Assembly (NCBI GenBank): GCA_030148225.1
Contig: JASBTX010000015.1
Location: 1 to 62,780, forward strand
DNA: 62,780 nucleotides
From: Paracoccaceae bacterium
GTDB taxonomy: Bacteria > Pseudomonadota > Alphaproteobacteria > Rhodobacterales > Rhodobacteraceae
Direction: 5' to 3'
The notes beneath the pieces are model-generated. The model was not told the DNA's origin. It saw nothing but the letters and a program-made list of their open reading frames with translations, and made no database searches. The position numbers were made by a program, and so were the translations under genes. Shown one piece after another: positions 8,026-17,518 of the stretch. The number at the start of each line of letters is the position of its first letter. The first letter of the stretch is position 1.

Positions 8026-8703
8026 ATGGAAAAGATCGTCATACTGACGGGGGCCGGTATTTCCGCCGAGAGCGGCCTGGGTACATTTCGTGATGAGGGC
8101 GGCATATGGGACCAATTCGACCTGAGCGAGGTCGCAACGCCCGAAGGTTATGCCCGCGACCCCGAAAAGGTGCTGTCATTTTACAACGCCCGCCGTGAAA
8201 ACGCCGTCCGTGCGGAACCGAACGCCGCGCATTTCGCGCTGGCGCGGCTGGATGCGGTGCTGGTGACGCAGAATATCGACAACCTGCACGAGCGCGCCGG
8301 TTCGACCGGGGTGATCCACATGCATGGCGAGGTGTTTGGCCAGTTCTGCAACGACTGCGGAGAGGCAAGCGATGCGCCGATGATCATGTCCGCTGACGCG
8401 GCCTGCACGGCCTGTGGTGCAGAGGCGCTGCGGCCCGATATCGTCTGGTTCGAGGAAATGCCCTATCACATGGACCGGATCTATGCCGAGCTGGCGACGG
8501 CCGATCTGTTCGTCGCCATTGGCACCAGCGGCACGGTCTATCCCGCGGCGGGTTTCGTGCAGGTCGCGCGCGATGCCGGGGTCAGGACACTGGAGCTGAA
8601 CCTGGCCCCGTCAGAGCAGGGCGGGGTTTTCCACGCGGCACGCTACGGACCGGCGAGCGAAATCGTACCGGCATGGGTGGATGAGGTGCTGGGCACGGGG
8701 TGA
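8026..8703 (+). CDS. cobB: NAD-dependent protein deacylase (sirtuin, CobB-like)
   Basis: 225 residues. Sirtuin landmarks: GAGISAESG (9-17, NAD binding), TQNIDNLH (81-88), catalytic His100 in HMHGE, and zinc cysteines 108, 111, 127 and 130. FYNARR places Tyr53 and Arg56 as in class III sirtuins, which remove succinyl and malonyl as well as acetyl groups from lysines. The start ATG at 8026 is immediately before the NAD-binding strand; longer frames upstream run antisense to the phosphatase and are not coding. It is followed by the rpmB terminator from the other strand. Confidence 0.95.
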   Translation: MEKIVILTGAGISAESGLGTFRDEGGIWDQFDLSEVATPEGYARDPEKVLSFYNARRENAVRAEPNAAHFALARLDAVLVTQNIDNLHERAGSTGVIHMHGEVFGQFCNDCGEASDAPMIMSADAACTACGAEALRPDIVWFEEMPYHMDRIYAELATADLFVAIGTSGTVYPAAGFVQVARDAGVRTLELNLAPSEQGGVFHAARYGPASEIVPAWVDEVLGTG

Positions 8704-8732
8704 GCCGGTGGTTAACCGCTGACCCGGGGCCG

Positions 8733-8762
8733 AAAACAAAACAGCCCCGCCGGGGCGGGGCT
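8733..8762 (-). terminator. Rho-independent terminator after rpmB
   Basis: On the minus strand AGCCCCGCC pairs with GGCGGGGCT (8762-8743), followed by GTTTTGTTTT. It lies 25 bp past the rpmB stop and may also stop converging cobB transcripts. Confidence 0.8.
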
Positions 8763-8786
8763 GACACCATCAGGGATATACCCTGA

Positions 8787-9074
8787 TCAGGCGGCTGCCT
8801 GAGCCTTTTGAATGTCTTTCTTGATCTTCAGCGCCTTGTCGGACAGATCGGCATCCTTGGCCTTGGCAAGAAAGGCATCCAGACCGCCACGGTGATCGAC
8901 AGTGCGCAGCGCGGCCGCCGAAATCCGGAGCTGAAACGACTGGCCCAGCGTTTCAGAGATCAGCGTGATGTCGTTCAGGTTGGGCAGGAAACGGCGCTTG
9001 GTCTTGTTATTCGCGTGGCTGACATTGTTGCCGACCATCGGGCCCTTACCGGTAAGTTCGCAGCGGCGTGACAT
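8787..9074 (-). CDS. rpmB: 50S ribosomal protein bL28
   Basis: 95 residues beginning [22 protein letters not shown], the typical N-terminus of bL28, with the RRFLPNL motif that follows. It is a structural protein of the large subunit near the exit tunnel. The start at 9072-9074 was preferred to an upstream in-frame ATG at 9113 because the family begins with MSR. The length is at the upper normal size for alphaproteobacteria. Its own terminator follows. Confidence 0.97.
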   Translation of the reverse strand: MSRRCELTGKGPMVGNNVSHANNKTKRRFLPNLNDITLISETLGQSFQLRISAAALRTVDHRGGLDAFLAKAKDADLSDKALKIKKDIQKAQAAA

Positions 9075-9190
9075 CGGGTCATCCTTTGTTGCAGGTTTGG
9101 GGCGCGGCCCCATCGTCTAACGTCAAAAGGCGCCGCTTTGGCAGCGCCCGGAATTCTGTCCGGCGTCTATAGGCGCACCTCTCTGAGGCG

Positions 9191-10180
9191 TCAAGCGATT
9201 CCCCCGCTTTCTTTGATCAGACCCAGCACCCGGGCAGCACCGTCGTTTGGCGTGGTTCCGCCGTTGCGGATTTCATCCGCGATGTCATGCATCGCACCCC
9301 GTATGACCGGGTTTGCCTGCAGCGTGGAGAGAAGGGCGTTTCGCACCTCTTCCTCGAACCAGTTCACGGACTGATCGGCGCGCCTGCTGTCCCAATGGCC
9401 ATGTTCGCGCCGCCAGTGTGCCAGCGCCTGCATCTCGTCCCAGGCCTTGTCGATGCCTTCGGCCTCGATCGCTGACACCATCAGCGCCTTGGGAAAGCCG
9501 GGCGGGTCTTCGGCGCGTTTGCGCAAAAGCCGCAGCGCACCGGTATAATCGGCGCATGTCCGGGTGGCCGCGGCGCGCAGATCACCATCGGCCTTGTTGA
9601 TCAGGATCAGGTCCGCCATTTCCATGATGCCGCGCTTGACGCCCTGCAACTCATCACCGCCGGCAGGTGCCAGCAAGAGGACGAACAGATCTGCCATGCC
9701 CGCGACCATGGTCTCGGACTGGCCGACGCCGACCGTTTCGATCAGCACCACGTCGAAACCGGCCCCTTCGCAGATGGCGACCGCGTCGCGGGTGCGCGAT
9801 GCGACGCCGCCCAGCCGCGTCTGGCTGGGCGAGGGCCGGATAAAGGCGCCCGGTTCACGCGACAGCTGCTCCATCCGGGTCTTGTCGCCCAGGATCGAGC
9901 CGCCCGAGCGCGCCGATGAAGGATCGACCGCCAGCACCGCCACCCGCAGGCCCTGACGGATGAGCGCGAGGCCGAAGCATTCGATAAATGTGGATTTGCC
10001 GACGCCGGGCGTGCCCGACAGGCCGATGCGCAGCGCCTGACGACCGGTTTCACGCAGCCGCGCGAGGAGTTGCGTGGCCTGGGCCCGGTGATCTTCGCGG
10101 CTGCTTTCGGCAAGGGTGATCGCGCGGGCAAGGGCCCGGCGGTTGCCGCTGATCACCGAATTTGCAAGCGTGTCCTGCAT
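9191..10180 (-). CDS. meaB: MeaB/ArgK-type GTPase, chaperone of methylmalonyl-CoA mutase
   Basis: 329 residues. The Walker A motif GTPGVGKST is at 56-64, DPSS (about 90) matches the family, and ETVGVGQSE is the switch region; NKAD is the base-recognition motif. MeaB protects and reloads adenosylcobalamin-dependent methylmalonyl-CoA mutase in propionate metabolism. No mutase gene is in this window, so its partner is encoded elsewhere. The next gene upstream on the same strand is the asparaginase, 60 bp away, so they may share a transcript. Confidence 0.94.
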   Translation of the reverse strand: MQDTLANSVISGNRRALARAITLAESSREDHRAQATQLLARLRETGRQALRIGLSGTPGVGKSTFIECFGLALIRQGLRVAVLAVDPSSARSGGSILGDKTRMEQLSREPGAFIRPSPSQTRLGGVASRTRDAVAICEGAGFDVVLIETVGVGQSETMVAGMADLFVLLLAPAGGDELQGVKRGIMEMADLILINKADGDLRAAATRTCADYTGALRLLRKRAEDPPGFPKALMVSAIEAEGIDKAWDEMQALAHWRREHGHWDSRRADQSVNWFEEEVRNALLSTLQANPVIRGAMHDIADEIRNGGTTPNDGAARVLGLIKESGGIA

Positions 10181-10240
10181 CCTGTCTGTCTGGCCTTGGG
10201 TCGGTTGGTTGTTTCAGGTGCTTGAGCGGGTGGCAAAAGT

Positions 10241-11269
10241 CTAGCTGTTTTTGCGGATGATCTTCAGATCGGTTGCGTTTCCGGGAAAGCCGCTCGCGGG
10301 TCTGAGATGCGCGGCGATGATGCCGCGGCGGTTCGGTTCGGGCGCGTTCATGTATTTTTGCGCGACAGGATCGGCGGCGTCCAGAATGCCCAGATGAACC
10401 AGCAGCGTGGTGATCGCGAGTTCGGATGCGCGGGTGCCGCCATCGGATATCTTGAGCGCGATGCCGAGGCCCGGACCGGGCAACATGCCGACAAAGACAC
10501 CTTCGGCACCGGTTTTCACGATCGCCCGACCGCCGGTTGCGTGCATCAGTTCGGTGCAGCAGCGCCCCGTGCCCGCGACCAGTTCGGGATGGGTGGCCAT
10601 GGCGTTGCGGATGCGGGCGGCTGCCTGACCGCGCAGGCTGTCATCGGGACCGGTGAAAAACGCCATGGCGCGGGCCAGCGCGGTCAGCGACGTGGCGAAA
10701 TTGGGTGCCGAGCATCCGTCAATCCCAAAGCCCGGGCTTTGCTGGCCGGTGACGTCCTCGAACGCGGCGCGAACCGCCTTTTGCACCGGGTGATCGGGAT
10801 CGATATATTCCGCCGATCCGCCCAGATGGGCGCCGAGTGTCAGAAAACCGGCATGTTTGCCCGAGCAGTTATTGTGCATCTGACAGGGCGTTTCACCGGC
10901 GAGGATCATCGCCTTGCGATCGGCGGATTCGCGCGGTGCCTGCGGACCGCAGCGCAGGGCGTCATCATCCAGCCCCAAATCCTGCAACCAGTGACTGACG
11001 CGAGTCGTGTGCATCGCGGCCCCGATATGGGATGACGAGGCGAGCGCGAGATGTTCCGGGCCCAGTGACCAGCGGTCGGCGGCGCCGCTTTCGACCAGCG
11101 GCAGCGCCTGAATCATCTTGACCGATGAGCGCGGATAGATGATCAGATCGGGATCGCCCCATGACGCGACGATGCCACCCTGCCGATCAAAAATCACGGC
11201 ATGGCCGTAATGCAGGCTCTCCTGAATGTCGCCGCGCCAGAGTGCGGCCATCGGGTGGGGGTTGGTCAT
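10241..11269 (-). CDS. Asparaginase, L-asparaginase II (Rhizobium etli AnsA) type
   Basis: 342 residues. The family is distinct from E. coli AnsA/B. It shows the serine-lysine pairs of this class in SSVKMIQ (about 48-54) and NNCSGKHAGF (about 134-143), together with GIDGCSAPNF. The reaction is hydrolysis of asparagine to aspartate and ammonia in the cytoplasm. No signal peptide. The gene lies between meaB and a divergently transcribed IalB-like gene. Substrate assignment rests on the family only. Confidence 0.88.
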   Translation of the reverse strand: MTNPHPMAALWRGDIQESLHYGHAVIFDRQGGIVASWGDPDLIIYPRSSVKMIQALPLVESGAADRWSLGPEHLALASSSHIGAAMHTTRVSHWLQDLGLDDDALRCGPQAPRESADRKAMILAGETPCQMHNNCSGKHAGFLTLGAHLGGSAEYIDPDHPVQKAVRAAFEDVTGQQSPGFGIDGCSAPNFATSLTALARAMAFFTGPDDSLRGQAAARIRNAMATHPELVAGTGRCCTELMHATGGRAIVKTGAEGVFVGMLPGPGLGIALKISDGGTRASELAITTLLVHLGILDAADPVAQKYMNAPEPNRRGIIAAHLRPASGFPGNATDLKIIRKNS

Positions 11270-11437
11270 TGCGTTTTCATCCTTGTTCTTTGGCGAATTT
11301 CCGCCATTGGGTCTTTGAATATTCGGCGAACTGGCGTTAGACTGACCGCGTCGAGTAAAGCGATAGCATCCTGCGCGAACAAGTCCATCAGGACGGCAGG
11401 TAGAACAAGAGGCATTGACAGCTGGAGGCTGTAAGGA

Positions 11438-11971
11438 ATGACATCAAACGTGATCAAGACCGTGGCCGCAATAGCGATGGTGGTTGCCGCATCAGGCGCG
11501 ACAGCACAGGAATCGGATAACCGCGTCGCCGCCAAAACGGACTGGAGCGTTTTCGTCGAGGATAATCCGACGCAGTGCTGGCTGGTTTCGGCGCCGAAAG
11601 AGACGGTCAACACCAAGGACGGGCGCGTTGTGGCCGTCCGGCGTGGGGAGATCCTGTTATTCGTGTCCTACTGGCCCGGCAGCGGCGTCAAGGGTGAGGT
11701 CAGTTTCCTGGGCGGTTATCCGTTTGCGGAAAACTCGACGGTGACGATGGAAATCGGGTCCTCGACATTCGAGTTGTTTACCTCGACCAAGGATGAAACC
11801 GCATGGCCGCCGACACCGGCGGATGACAGCAAGATCATCATCGCGATGAAGCGCGGTGCCGAGGCCAAGATCACCGGCCTGTCGGGACGCGGGACCAAGA
11901 CAGAGGATACTTTTTCGCTGCTTGGGTTTACCGCCGCGATCGAAGAGGCGGAAAAGCGCTGCGGTTCCTGA
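11438..11971 (+). CDS. IalB-like (invasion-associated locus B family) periplasmic protein
   Basis: 177 residues. An N-terminal signal peptide (about 1-24, ending ATAQ) is followed by the beta-rich IalB fold: WSVFVE, CWLVSAPKE, the two strands around SYWPG and a conserved C-terminal Cys (KRCGS). Proteins of this family are periplasmic; in Bartonella a member aids erythrocyte invasion, but most free-living alphaproteobacteria have several of unknown role. Cys in CWLV and in KRCG probably form a disulphide. A TAAGGA ribosome site precedes the ATG. Confidence 0.85.
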   Translation: MTSNVIKTVAAIAMVVAASGATAQESDNRVAAKTDWSVFVEDNPTQCWLVSAPKETVNTKDGRVVAVRRGEILLFVSYWPGSGVKGEVSFLGGYPFAENSTVTMEIGSSTFELFTSTKDETAWPPTPADDSKIIIAMKRGAEAKITGLSGRGTKTEDTFSLLGFTAAIEEAEKRCGS

Positions 11972-12043
11972 CACAGCGCACCGGCGCCCCGGATAAACCT
12001 GATTTTCAAACTTTCGCCACATTTCTGACGATAACTGCGGGCG

Positions 12044-12064
12044 TTGTTTCCAAATTGGAAACAA
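12044..12064. promoter_or_regulatory. 21-bp perfect palindrome upstream of the Hint gene, likely operator
   Basis: TTGTTTCCAA-A-TTGGAAACAA has ten-base arms about a single central base and ends 31 bp before the start codon of the following gene. It is AT-rich within GC-rich surroundings and too close to the start to be a terminator for the previous gene; no T-run follows. A dimeric repressor or activator site is the simplest reading; the protein that binds is unknown. Confidence 0.5.
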
Positions 12065-12095
12065 TTGCAGATGGTGAAACAGCTTAGTCGGGCGT

Positions 12096-13097
12096 ATGCC
12101 GTATTTTTCGGAACTCAGCTATCTTGGGAGTGCGGCAGGCGATTTCGCCGAGGTCGTGCTGCCTGCGGGCACCGATCCCTCGGCCTATACGGTTACTGTG
12201 TATAACCCCAGCGGCACGGTCAGGTCCACGAACGGCCTGGGCACCAAGGTTGCCACCATCAGCGGCCAGGATGTCTATGTGATCAGCACCGGCATTCACA
12301 AGAACGGGGCCGTTGCGCTGGATGACGGGTCATCGGTTCTGAGTTTCGTATCCTTTGACCGTGCGGTAACGGCCAGTGGCGGCGCGGCTAACGGATTGAC
12401 ATCGACGCAGATCGGGACGGTTTCCAACAGCAACCAGTCGCTCGCCTCGACAGACGGAATTTCCTATACGGTTCAGCTTGATGATCCGGGGGTGATCCCG
12501 TGCTTTCTGGCCGGTACGCGGATCGAAACCGACAGGGGCGCGGTGCCGGTCGAGGTATTGAAGGCAGGCGATCAGGTTCTGACGGCCAAGGGCGATCTTG
12601 CGCGGCTTGCCTGGGTGGGGATGTTCCGGCCCGGTCACCGTATGGCCGAGGCACCGGTGTGCATTCCCCAAGACAGCCTTGGCCCCGGCCTGCCCAACCG
12701 CGACCTCACGATTTCGCCCAACCATCAGATCGCCTTTGGCGGACCCGAGGTCGAATTGTTTTTCGGTGCCGAGGACGTATTCGTCGCCGCGAAATTCCTG
12801 ATTGGCCATAACGGTATCGGATATGCACCGACCCGGCGGCCAACCTATCACCATCTGCTGTTTGATCGTCACGAGGTGATCATCGCCAACGGGGTGATGA
12901 CCGAATCCTTTCAGCCGGGGCGGGTGGTGATGGATGCGCTGGATCAGCAGATCCGGAGCGAAATCCTGACAGCATTGCCCGAGTTACACCACGATATCAC
13001 GATCTTTGGGCCGTCGGCCCTGCCGGTGCTGCGCGAATACGAGGCGCAGGCGCTGACAAGCGTTTTACCGGGCCCCGGGATGGCCATAGCAGCATGA
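12096..13097 (+). CDS. Hint-domain (hedgehog/intein-type) protein
   Basis: 333 residues. Residues 1-130 form a beta-rich Ser/Thr/Gly/Asn-containing part. A Hint domain follows from IPCFLAGTRIET with the catalytic-type Cys136, then VEVLKAGDQVLTA and ISPNHQI with His210. In the Rhodobacterales these Hint proteins are often attached to secreted or surface modules; self-cleavage has been proposed from the inteins but is not known for this protein. No classical signal peptide is seen, so export by a non-classical route such as type I would be inference. Confidence 0.85.
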   Translation: MPYFSELSYLGSAAGDFAEVVLPAGTDPSAYTVTVYNPSGTVRSTNGLGTKVATISGQDVYVISTGIHKNGAVALDDGSSVLSFVSFDRAVTASGGAANGLTSTQIGTVSNSNQSLASTDGISYTVQLDDPGVIPCFLAGTRIETDRGAVPVEVLKAGDQVLTAKGDLARLAWVGMFRPGHRMAEAPVCIPQDSLGPGLPNRDLTISPNHQIAFGGPEVELFFGAEDVFVAAKFLIGHNGIGYAPTRRPTYHHLLFDRHEVIIANGVMTESFQPGRVVMDALDQQIRSEILTALPELHHDITIFGPSALPVLREYEAQALTSVLPGPGMAIAA

Positions 13098-13157
13098 TCC
13101 CTGTTTGCATCCGCCGATTTCCCCTATAAAGGGGCGATCTGTTGATGGAATAGGCCG

Positions 13158-14339
13158 ATGACCCCCGACACACCGATCACGCAGGACGTGCTGACAATAC
13201 CCCGCAAGCTGCCGGAGGCCGGGCGTCAGAACCTTGTTGGCCTGACCCGGCAGGAAATGCGGGACGCGCTGATCGCGGCGGGAACCCCCGAGAAACAGGC
13301 AAAGATGCGTGTCGGCCAGATCTGGCAGTGGATCTATCAAAAGGGCGTCCGGTCATTCGAACCGATGACCAATCTGGCCAAGGATTACCGGGCAACGCTT
13401 TCGGAGCATTTCGTGATCGAGATACCCGAAGTGGTCAGCAGGCAGGTATCGGATGACGGCACCCGCAAATATCTGGTGCGGATCGCAGGCGGCCACGAGG
13501 TTGAGACGGTATATATTCCCGAGACGGATCGCGGGACCTTGTGCATCTCGAGCCAGGTGGGTTGCACGCTGACCTGTTCGTTTTGCCATACCGGTACGCA
13601 GAAGCTGGTCAGGAACCTGACGGCGGCAGAAATCATCGGGCAGGTGATGCTGGCGCGGGATGATCTGGGTGAATGGCCGGAACCGGGGCGCGCGCCCAAG
13701 AACGAGCAGCGTCTGGTGTCGAATATCGTGCTGATGGGTATGGGTGAGCCGCTTTATAATTTCGAAGCGGTGCGCAACGCGATGAAGATCGCCATGGATA
13801 ACGAGGGCATTTCGCTCTCGCGCAGGCGCATCACGCTCTCGACTTCGGGGGTGGTGCCGGAAATTGCCCGCACTGCCGAAGAGATCGGCTGTTTGCTGGC
13901 CGTCAGTTTTCACGCCACGACGGATGCGGTGCGCGACAAGCTGGTGCCGATCAACAAGCGCTGGAATATTGCCGAATTGCTGGAGGCGCTGCGCGCCTAT
14001 CCGAAACTCTCGAATTCCGAGCGCATCACCTTTGAATACGTGATGCTGAAAGGTGTGAATGACAGTGATGAGGACGCGCGGCGGCTGATCCGGCTGATTT
14101 CGGGCATTCCGGCCAAGATCAACCTGATCCCCTTCAACGAATGGCCCGGGTCACCCTATGAACGGTCTGACTGGAAACGGATCAGGGCGTTTGCCGATAT
14201 CATCTACAAGGCCGGCTATGCCTCGCCCATCCGCACGCCGCGCGGCGAGGATATCATGGCCGCATGCGGGCAGTTGAAATCAGCCACCGAACGCGCCCGA
14301 AAATCCCGCCGGGAAATCGCCGCCGAAGCCGGGCTCTGA
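13158..14339 (+). CDS. rlmN: Dual-specificity RNA methyltransferase RlmN (23S A2503, tRNA A37)
   Basis: 393 residues. The radical-SAM cluster motif CTLTCSFC is at Cys136, Cys140 and Cys143. The conserved methyl-carrying Cys is in the C-terminal segment DIMAACGQL, near residue 374. It forms 2-methyladenosine in 23S rRNA and some tRNAs. [17 protein letters not shown] sequence ([14 protein letters not shown]) is family-typical. The start ATG at 13158 follows a GGAATAGG region. It precedes the convergent argG gene. Confidence 0.97.
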   Translation: MTPDTPITQDVLTIPRKLPEAGRQNLVGLTRQEMRDALIAAGTPEKQAKMRVGQIWQWIYQKGVRSFEPMTNLAKDYRATLSEHFVIEIPEVVSRQVSDDGTRKYLVRIAGGHEVETVYIPETDRGTLCISSQVGCTLTCSFCHTGTQKLVRNLTAAEIIGQVMLARDDLGEWPEPGRAPKNEQRLVSNIVLMGMGEPLYNFEAVRNAMKIAMDNEGISLSRRRITLSTSGVVPEIARTAEEIGCLLAVSFHATTDAVRDKLVPINKRWNIAELLEALRAYPKLSNSERITFEYVMLKGVNDSDEDARRLIRLISGIPAKINLIPFNEWPGSPYERSDWKRIRAFADIIYKAGYASPIRTPRGEDIMAACGQLKSATERARKSRREIAAEAGL

Positions 14340-14382
14340 TCGGCCTATTTGTTCCAGATCCAATTGGCGCCGATTGTCCTTG

Positions 14383-15597
14383 TCAGCCGCGACGCCGTCG
14401 CATTGCCAGCAGTCTGAGCCTGAGCGCGTTGATCTTGATGAAACCGGCGGCGTCCTTCTGGTCGTAGGCGCCCTGATCGTCTTCGAAGGTGACGTGCTCT
14501 TCGGAATAGAGGCTGTCATCAGACCAGCGGCCCACCGTGTTGACCGAGCCTTTGTAGAGTTTGACGCGCACGGTGCCGTTGACATGTTCCTGGCTCTTGT
14601 CGATCAGCGCCTGCAGCATCTCGCGTTCGGGTGAGAACCAGAAGCCATTATAGATCAGTTCCGCATAGCGGGGCATGATGTCATCCTTGAGATGGGCCGC
14701 GCCGCGATCAAGCGTGATGGACTCGATCCCGCGATGCGCCTCGAGCAGGATGGTGCCGCCGGGCGTTTCGTAGATGCCGCGTGATTTCATGCCGACAAAG
14801 CGACCCTCGACAAGGTCGAGACGGCCGACACCGTGTTTGCCGCCCAGTTCGTTCAGGCGTGTCAGGATGGTGGCGGGCGACATGGCTTCGCCGTTGATGG
14901 CGACCGCATCGCCCTTGTCAAATGTGATCTCGATGAATTCGGGTGTGTCGGGGGCCTCTTCGGGATGGACCGTGCGCTGATAGACATAGTCGGGTGCAGC
15001 CTCTGCCGGGTCTTCGAGCACTTTGCCTTCGGACGACGTGTGCAGGAGGTTGGCATCGACGCTGAACGGTGCTTCGCCACGCTTGTCCTTGGCGATGGGG
15101 ATCTGGTTTTTCTCGGCATAGTCGATCAGGCGGGTGCGGCTGGTCAGATCCCATTCCCGCCATGGAGCAATCACCTTGATATCCGGGTTCAGCGCATAGG
15201 CCGAAAGCTCGAAGCGGACCTGATCATTACCCTTGCCGGTGGCACCATGCGCGATGGCATCGGCGCCCGTTTCTTCGGCGATTTCGACAAGGCGTTTCGA
15301 AATCAGCGGGCGGGCGATAGAGGTGCCCAGCAGGTAAAGTCCTTCGTAAACGGCATTGGCGCGGAACATCGGAAAGACGAAATCGCGCACGAATTCCTCG
15401 CGCACATCCTCGATATAAATCTCGCTGACGCCCAGCATCTCGGCCTTGGCGCGGGCCGGTTCCAGCTCTTCCCCCTGGCCCAGATCGGCGGTGAAGGTCA
15501 CCACCTCGCAGCCATATTCATTTTGAAGCCATTTCAGGATGATCGACGTGTCCAGACCGCCGGAATAGGCGAGCACAACTTTTTTGGGGGCAGACAT
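14383..15597 (-). CDS. argG: Argininosuccinate synthase
   Basis: 404 residues from the start at 15595-15597. The ATP-pyrophosphatase P-loop [10 protein letters not shown] is at 9-18; [12 protein letters not shown] is the aspartate/citrulline region. It joins citrulline and aspartate to argininosuccinate, step seven of arginine synthesis, in the cytoplasm. The start was preferred to an earlier in-frame one at 15669 because family members begin with a short tail before KVVLAYSGG. argH is not adjacent. The gene is divergent from ilvA. Confidence 0.97.
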   Translation of the reverse strand: MSAPKKVVLAYSGGLDTSIILKWLQNEYGCEVVTFTADLGQGEELEPARAKAEMLGVSEIYIEDVREEFVRDFVFPMFRANAVYEGLYLLGTSIARPLISKRLVEIAEETGADAIAHGATGKGNDQVRFELSAYALNPDIKVIAPWREWDLTSRTRLIDYAEKNQIPIAKDKRGEAPFSVDANLLHTSSEGKVLEDPAEAAPDYVYQRTVHPEEAPDTPEFIEITFDKGDAVAINGEAMSPATILTRLNELGGKHGVGRLDLVEGRFVGMKSRGIYETPGGTILLEAHRGIESITLDRGAAHLKDDIMPRYAELIYNGFWFSPEREMLQALIDKSQEHVNGTVRVKLYKGSVNTVGRWSDDSLYSEEHVTFEDDQGAYDQKDAAGFIKINALRLRLLAMRRRRG

Positions 15598-15761
15598 GTG
15601 AGCCTCGTGAGGGTTGGAATGTGTTGCTGCGCCGATATCGGGTTTTGCGGGTGGTCGCAAGGCGGGCAATGGCGGGCCGGAACGGGGTTTTGCCCCGGCA
15701 GGGACGGCGCGCGCTTCGGATAGGACTTGCCAAGCTGGCGGCGCTGCGCCTTAAGGATTGA

Positions 15762-17009
15762 ATGAGTGAATTTCTGAACGCCGTCCAGAATGCCCAGTCG
15801 GAAATGCGTCGGCTGTTCCCGGCCACGCCGCTTTTGCGCAACGACTATCTGTCTGGCCTTTACGGCGCTGACATCTGGCTGAAGCGCGAGGATCTGTCGC
15901 CGGTGCGATCCTACAAGATCCGCGGGGCATTCAATGCCATGCGCAAGGCGCTGGCGGCTGATCGGGAACAGTCGCTTTTTGTTTGTGCGAGTGCGGGCAA
16001 TCATGCGCAGGGCGTGGCTTATAACTGTCGTCATTTCGGCGTGCGGGGCGTGATATTCATGCCGGTCACGACGCCGCGTCAGAAGATCGGCAAAACCACC
16101 GCTTTTGGCGGCGATAATGTCGAGGTCATCCTGACCGGCGACTATTTTGACGACACGCTGGCGGCGGCGCAGGCCTATGCAGCCGAGAAAGGCGGCCGGT
16201 TCCTGCCGCCATTTGACGATACCGACGTGATCGAAGGCCAGGCGAGCGTGGGGCTCGAGATACTCGAGGGCATGACAGGTGCGATTGATCTGGTTGTCCT
16301 GCCTGTCGGCGGCGGCGGATTGTCGGCAGGGATTACCCGGCTTTTTCAGGAAAGGGCGCCCGAAACCGGGCTGCGCTATGTCGAACCGGCGGGTGGGGCA
16401 AGCCTGACGGCGGCGATTGCGGCGGGTCAGCCCGTGACGCTGCCGCGGGTGGATAATTTCGTCGACGGGGCGGCGGTGGCGCGTATCGGCAGCCTGAATT
16501 TCGAGGTGTTGCAGCATGTGGACCAGCACCATGTGATGACCGTTCCCGAAGACAGAATTTGTCTGTCGATTGTCGATCTTCTGAATATCGAGGGTATCGT
16601 GCTGGAACCGGCCGGGGCGATGTCGGTCAATCTGCTGGAGGATATACGCGACGAGATTGCCGGGAAAACGGTGGTGTGCGTAACCTCGGGCGGGAATTTC
16701 GATTTCGAGCGGCTGCCCGAGGTCAAGGAGCGGGCGCTGAGATATTCCGGGCTAAAGAAATATTTTGTCCTGCGCCTGCCGCAGCGGCCCGGCGCGCTCA
16801 AGGAATTTCTGAATCTGCTGGGGCCGGACGACGATATCGCCCGGTTCGAATATCTCAAGAAATCGGCCAGAAACTTTGGCTCGGTCCTGATTGGGATCGA
16901 GAGCAAGGAAACCGCCGCCATCGACCGCCTGTTTGCGCGAATGCATGATGCCGGGTTTGTTTTTCAGGACATCACGGATGATGAGACGCTCGCCGCCTTT
17001 CTGATCTGA
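15762..17009 (+). CDS. ilvA: Threonine ammonia-lyase (threonine dehydratase)
   Basis: 415 residues. The pyridoxal-phosphate lysine is Lys52 in SYKIRGAF; the glycine-rich phosphate loop is VGGGGLSAG (about 186-194). The C-terminal ~85 residues (RYSGLKKYFVLRLPQRPGAL onward) are a single ACT-like regulatory domain, shorter than in E. coli IlvA (two). It deaminates threonine to 2-oxobutanoate, the entry to isoleucine. The shorter regulatory part suggests weaker or different feedback control, which is inference. Confidence 0.93.
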   Translation: MSEFLNAVQNAQSEMRRLFPATPLLRNDYLSGLYGADIWLKREDLSPVRSYKIRGAFNAMRKALAADREQSLFVCASAGNHAQGVAYNCRHFGVRGVIFMPVTTPRQKIGKTTAFGGDNVEVILTGDYFDDTLAAAQAYAAEKGGRFLPPFDDTDVIEGQASVGLEILEGMTGAIDLVVLPVGGGGLSAGITRLFQERAPETGLRYVEPAGGASLTAAIAAGQPVTLPRVDNFVDGAAVARIGSLNFEVLQHVDQHHVMTVPEDRICLSIVDLLNIEGIVLEPAGAMSVNLLEDIRDEIAGKTVVCVTSGGNFDFERLPEVKERALRYSGLKKYFVLRLPQRPGALKEFLNLLGPDDDIARFEYLKKSARNFGSVLIGIESKETAAIDRLFARMHDAGFVFQDITDDETLAAFLI

Positions 17010-17022
17010 CATCAAGTTGGGA

Positions 17023-17349
17023 TCACGCGGCGGAACGGGCCCCGCTGGCAAAAAATGCCCGGCGCGATGCCTCGTATGTTGCGATGATCTCGTCGCGGTT
17101 GATATCCTGCCCGCCGGGATCAGAAGACCGTATTTCGAGCGTGGAACAAAGCTGTCCCAGCGCATCAAATCCGAGATTGAGCGCACATCCCTTGATAAAG
17201 TGGAGCTTCTCGGACATCGCGTCCGGCGTGACCGTCGGGATTTCGCCCATCACGCTGTCCATTTCCTCGAGAAAGATTTCCACGACTTCGGCAAAATCCT
17301 CGGGTCCGACCTCGGATTTCAGTTCTTCAACGCGTTTCCAGTCTATCAT
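17023..17349 (-). CDS. Histidine phosphotransfer (Hpt) domain protein
   Basis: 108 residues, helical. The phospho-accepting histidine is His50 in LHFIKGCALNLGF, which fits the Hpt consensus HxxKG. Hpt proteins pass phosphate between a hybrid kinase and a response regulator. It is divergent from the response-regulator phosphatase at 17519 (170 bp between starts), which makes that protein a candidate partner. It ends tail to tail with ilvA (13 bp). Confidence 0.88.
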   Translation of the reverse strand: MIDWKRVEELKSEVGPEDFAEVVEIFLEEMDSVMGEIPTVTPDAMSEKLHFIKGCALNLGFDALGQLCSTLEIRSSDPGGQDINRDEIIATYEASRRAFFASGARSAA

Positions 17350-17518
17350 GCCATCCCCTGCATTCCGGAAGCGCCCCGACCCGCAACCTGCCTACCGGGC
17401 CAATTCCTAACGGCGTCCTAATTTTTAGGGCCGGATTTCGAGGATTTTAGGTTTCACCGGACGTTAACCCGGCTGCCATAATCCGCTGTCAAACGGGGGC
17501 TGAAACAGGTCGGGCAAA

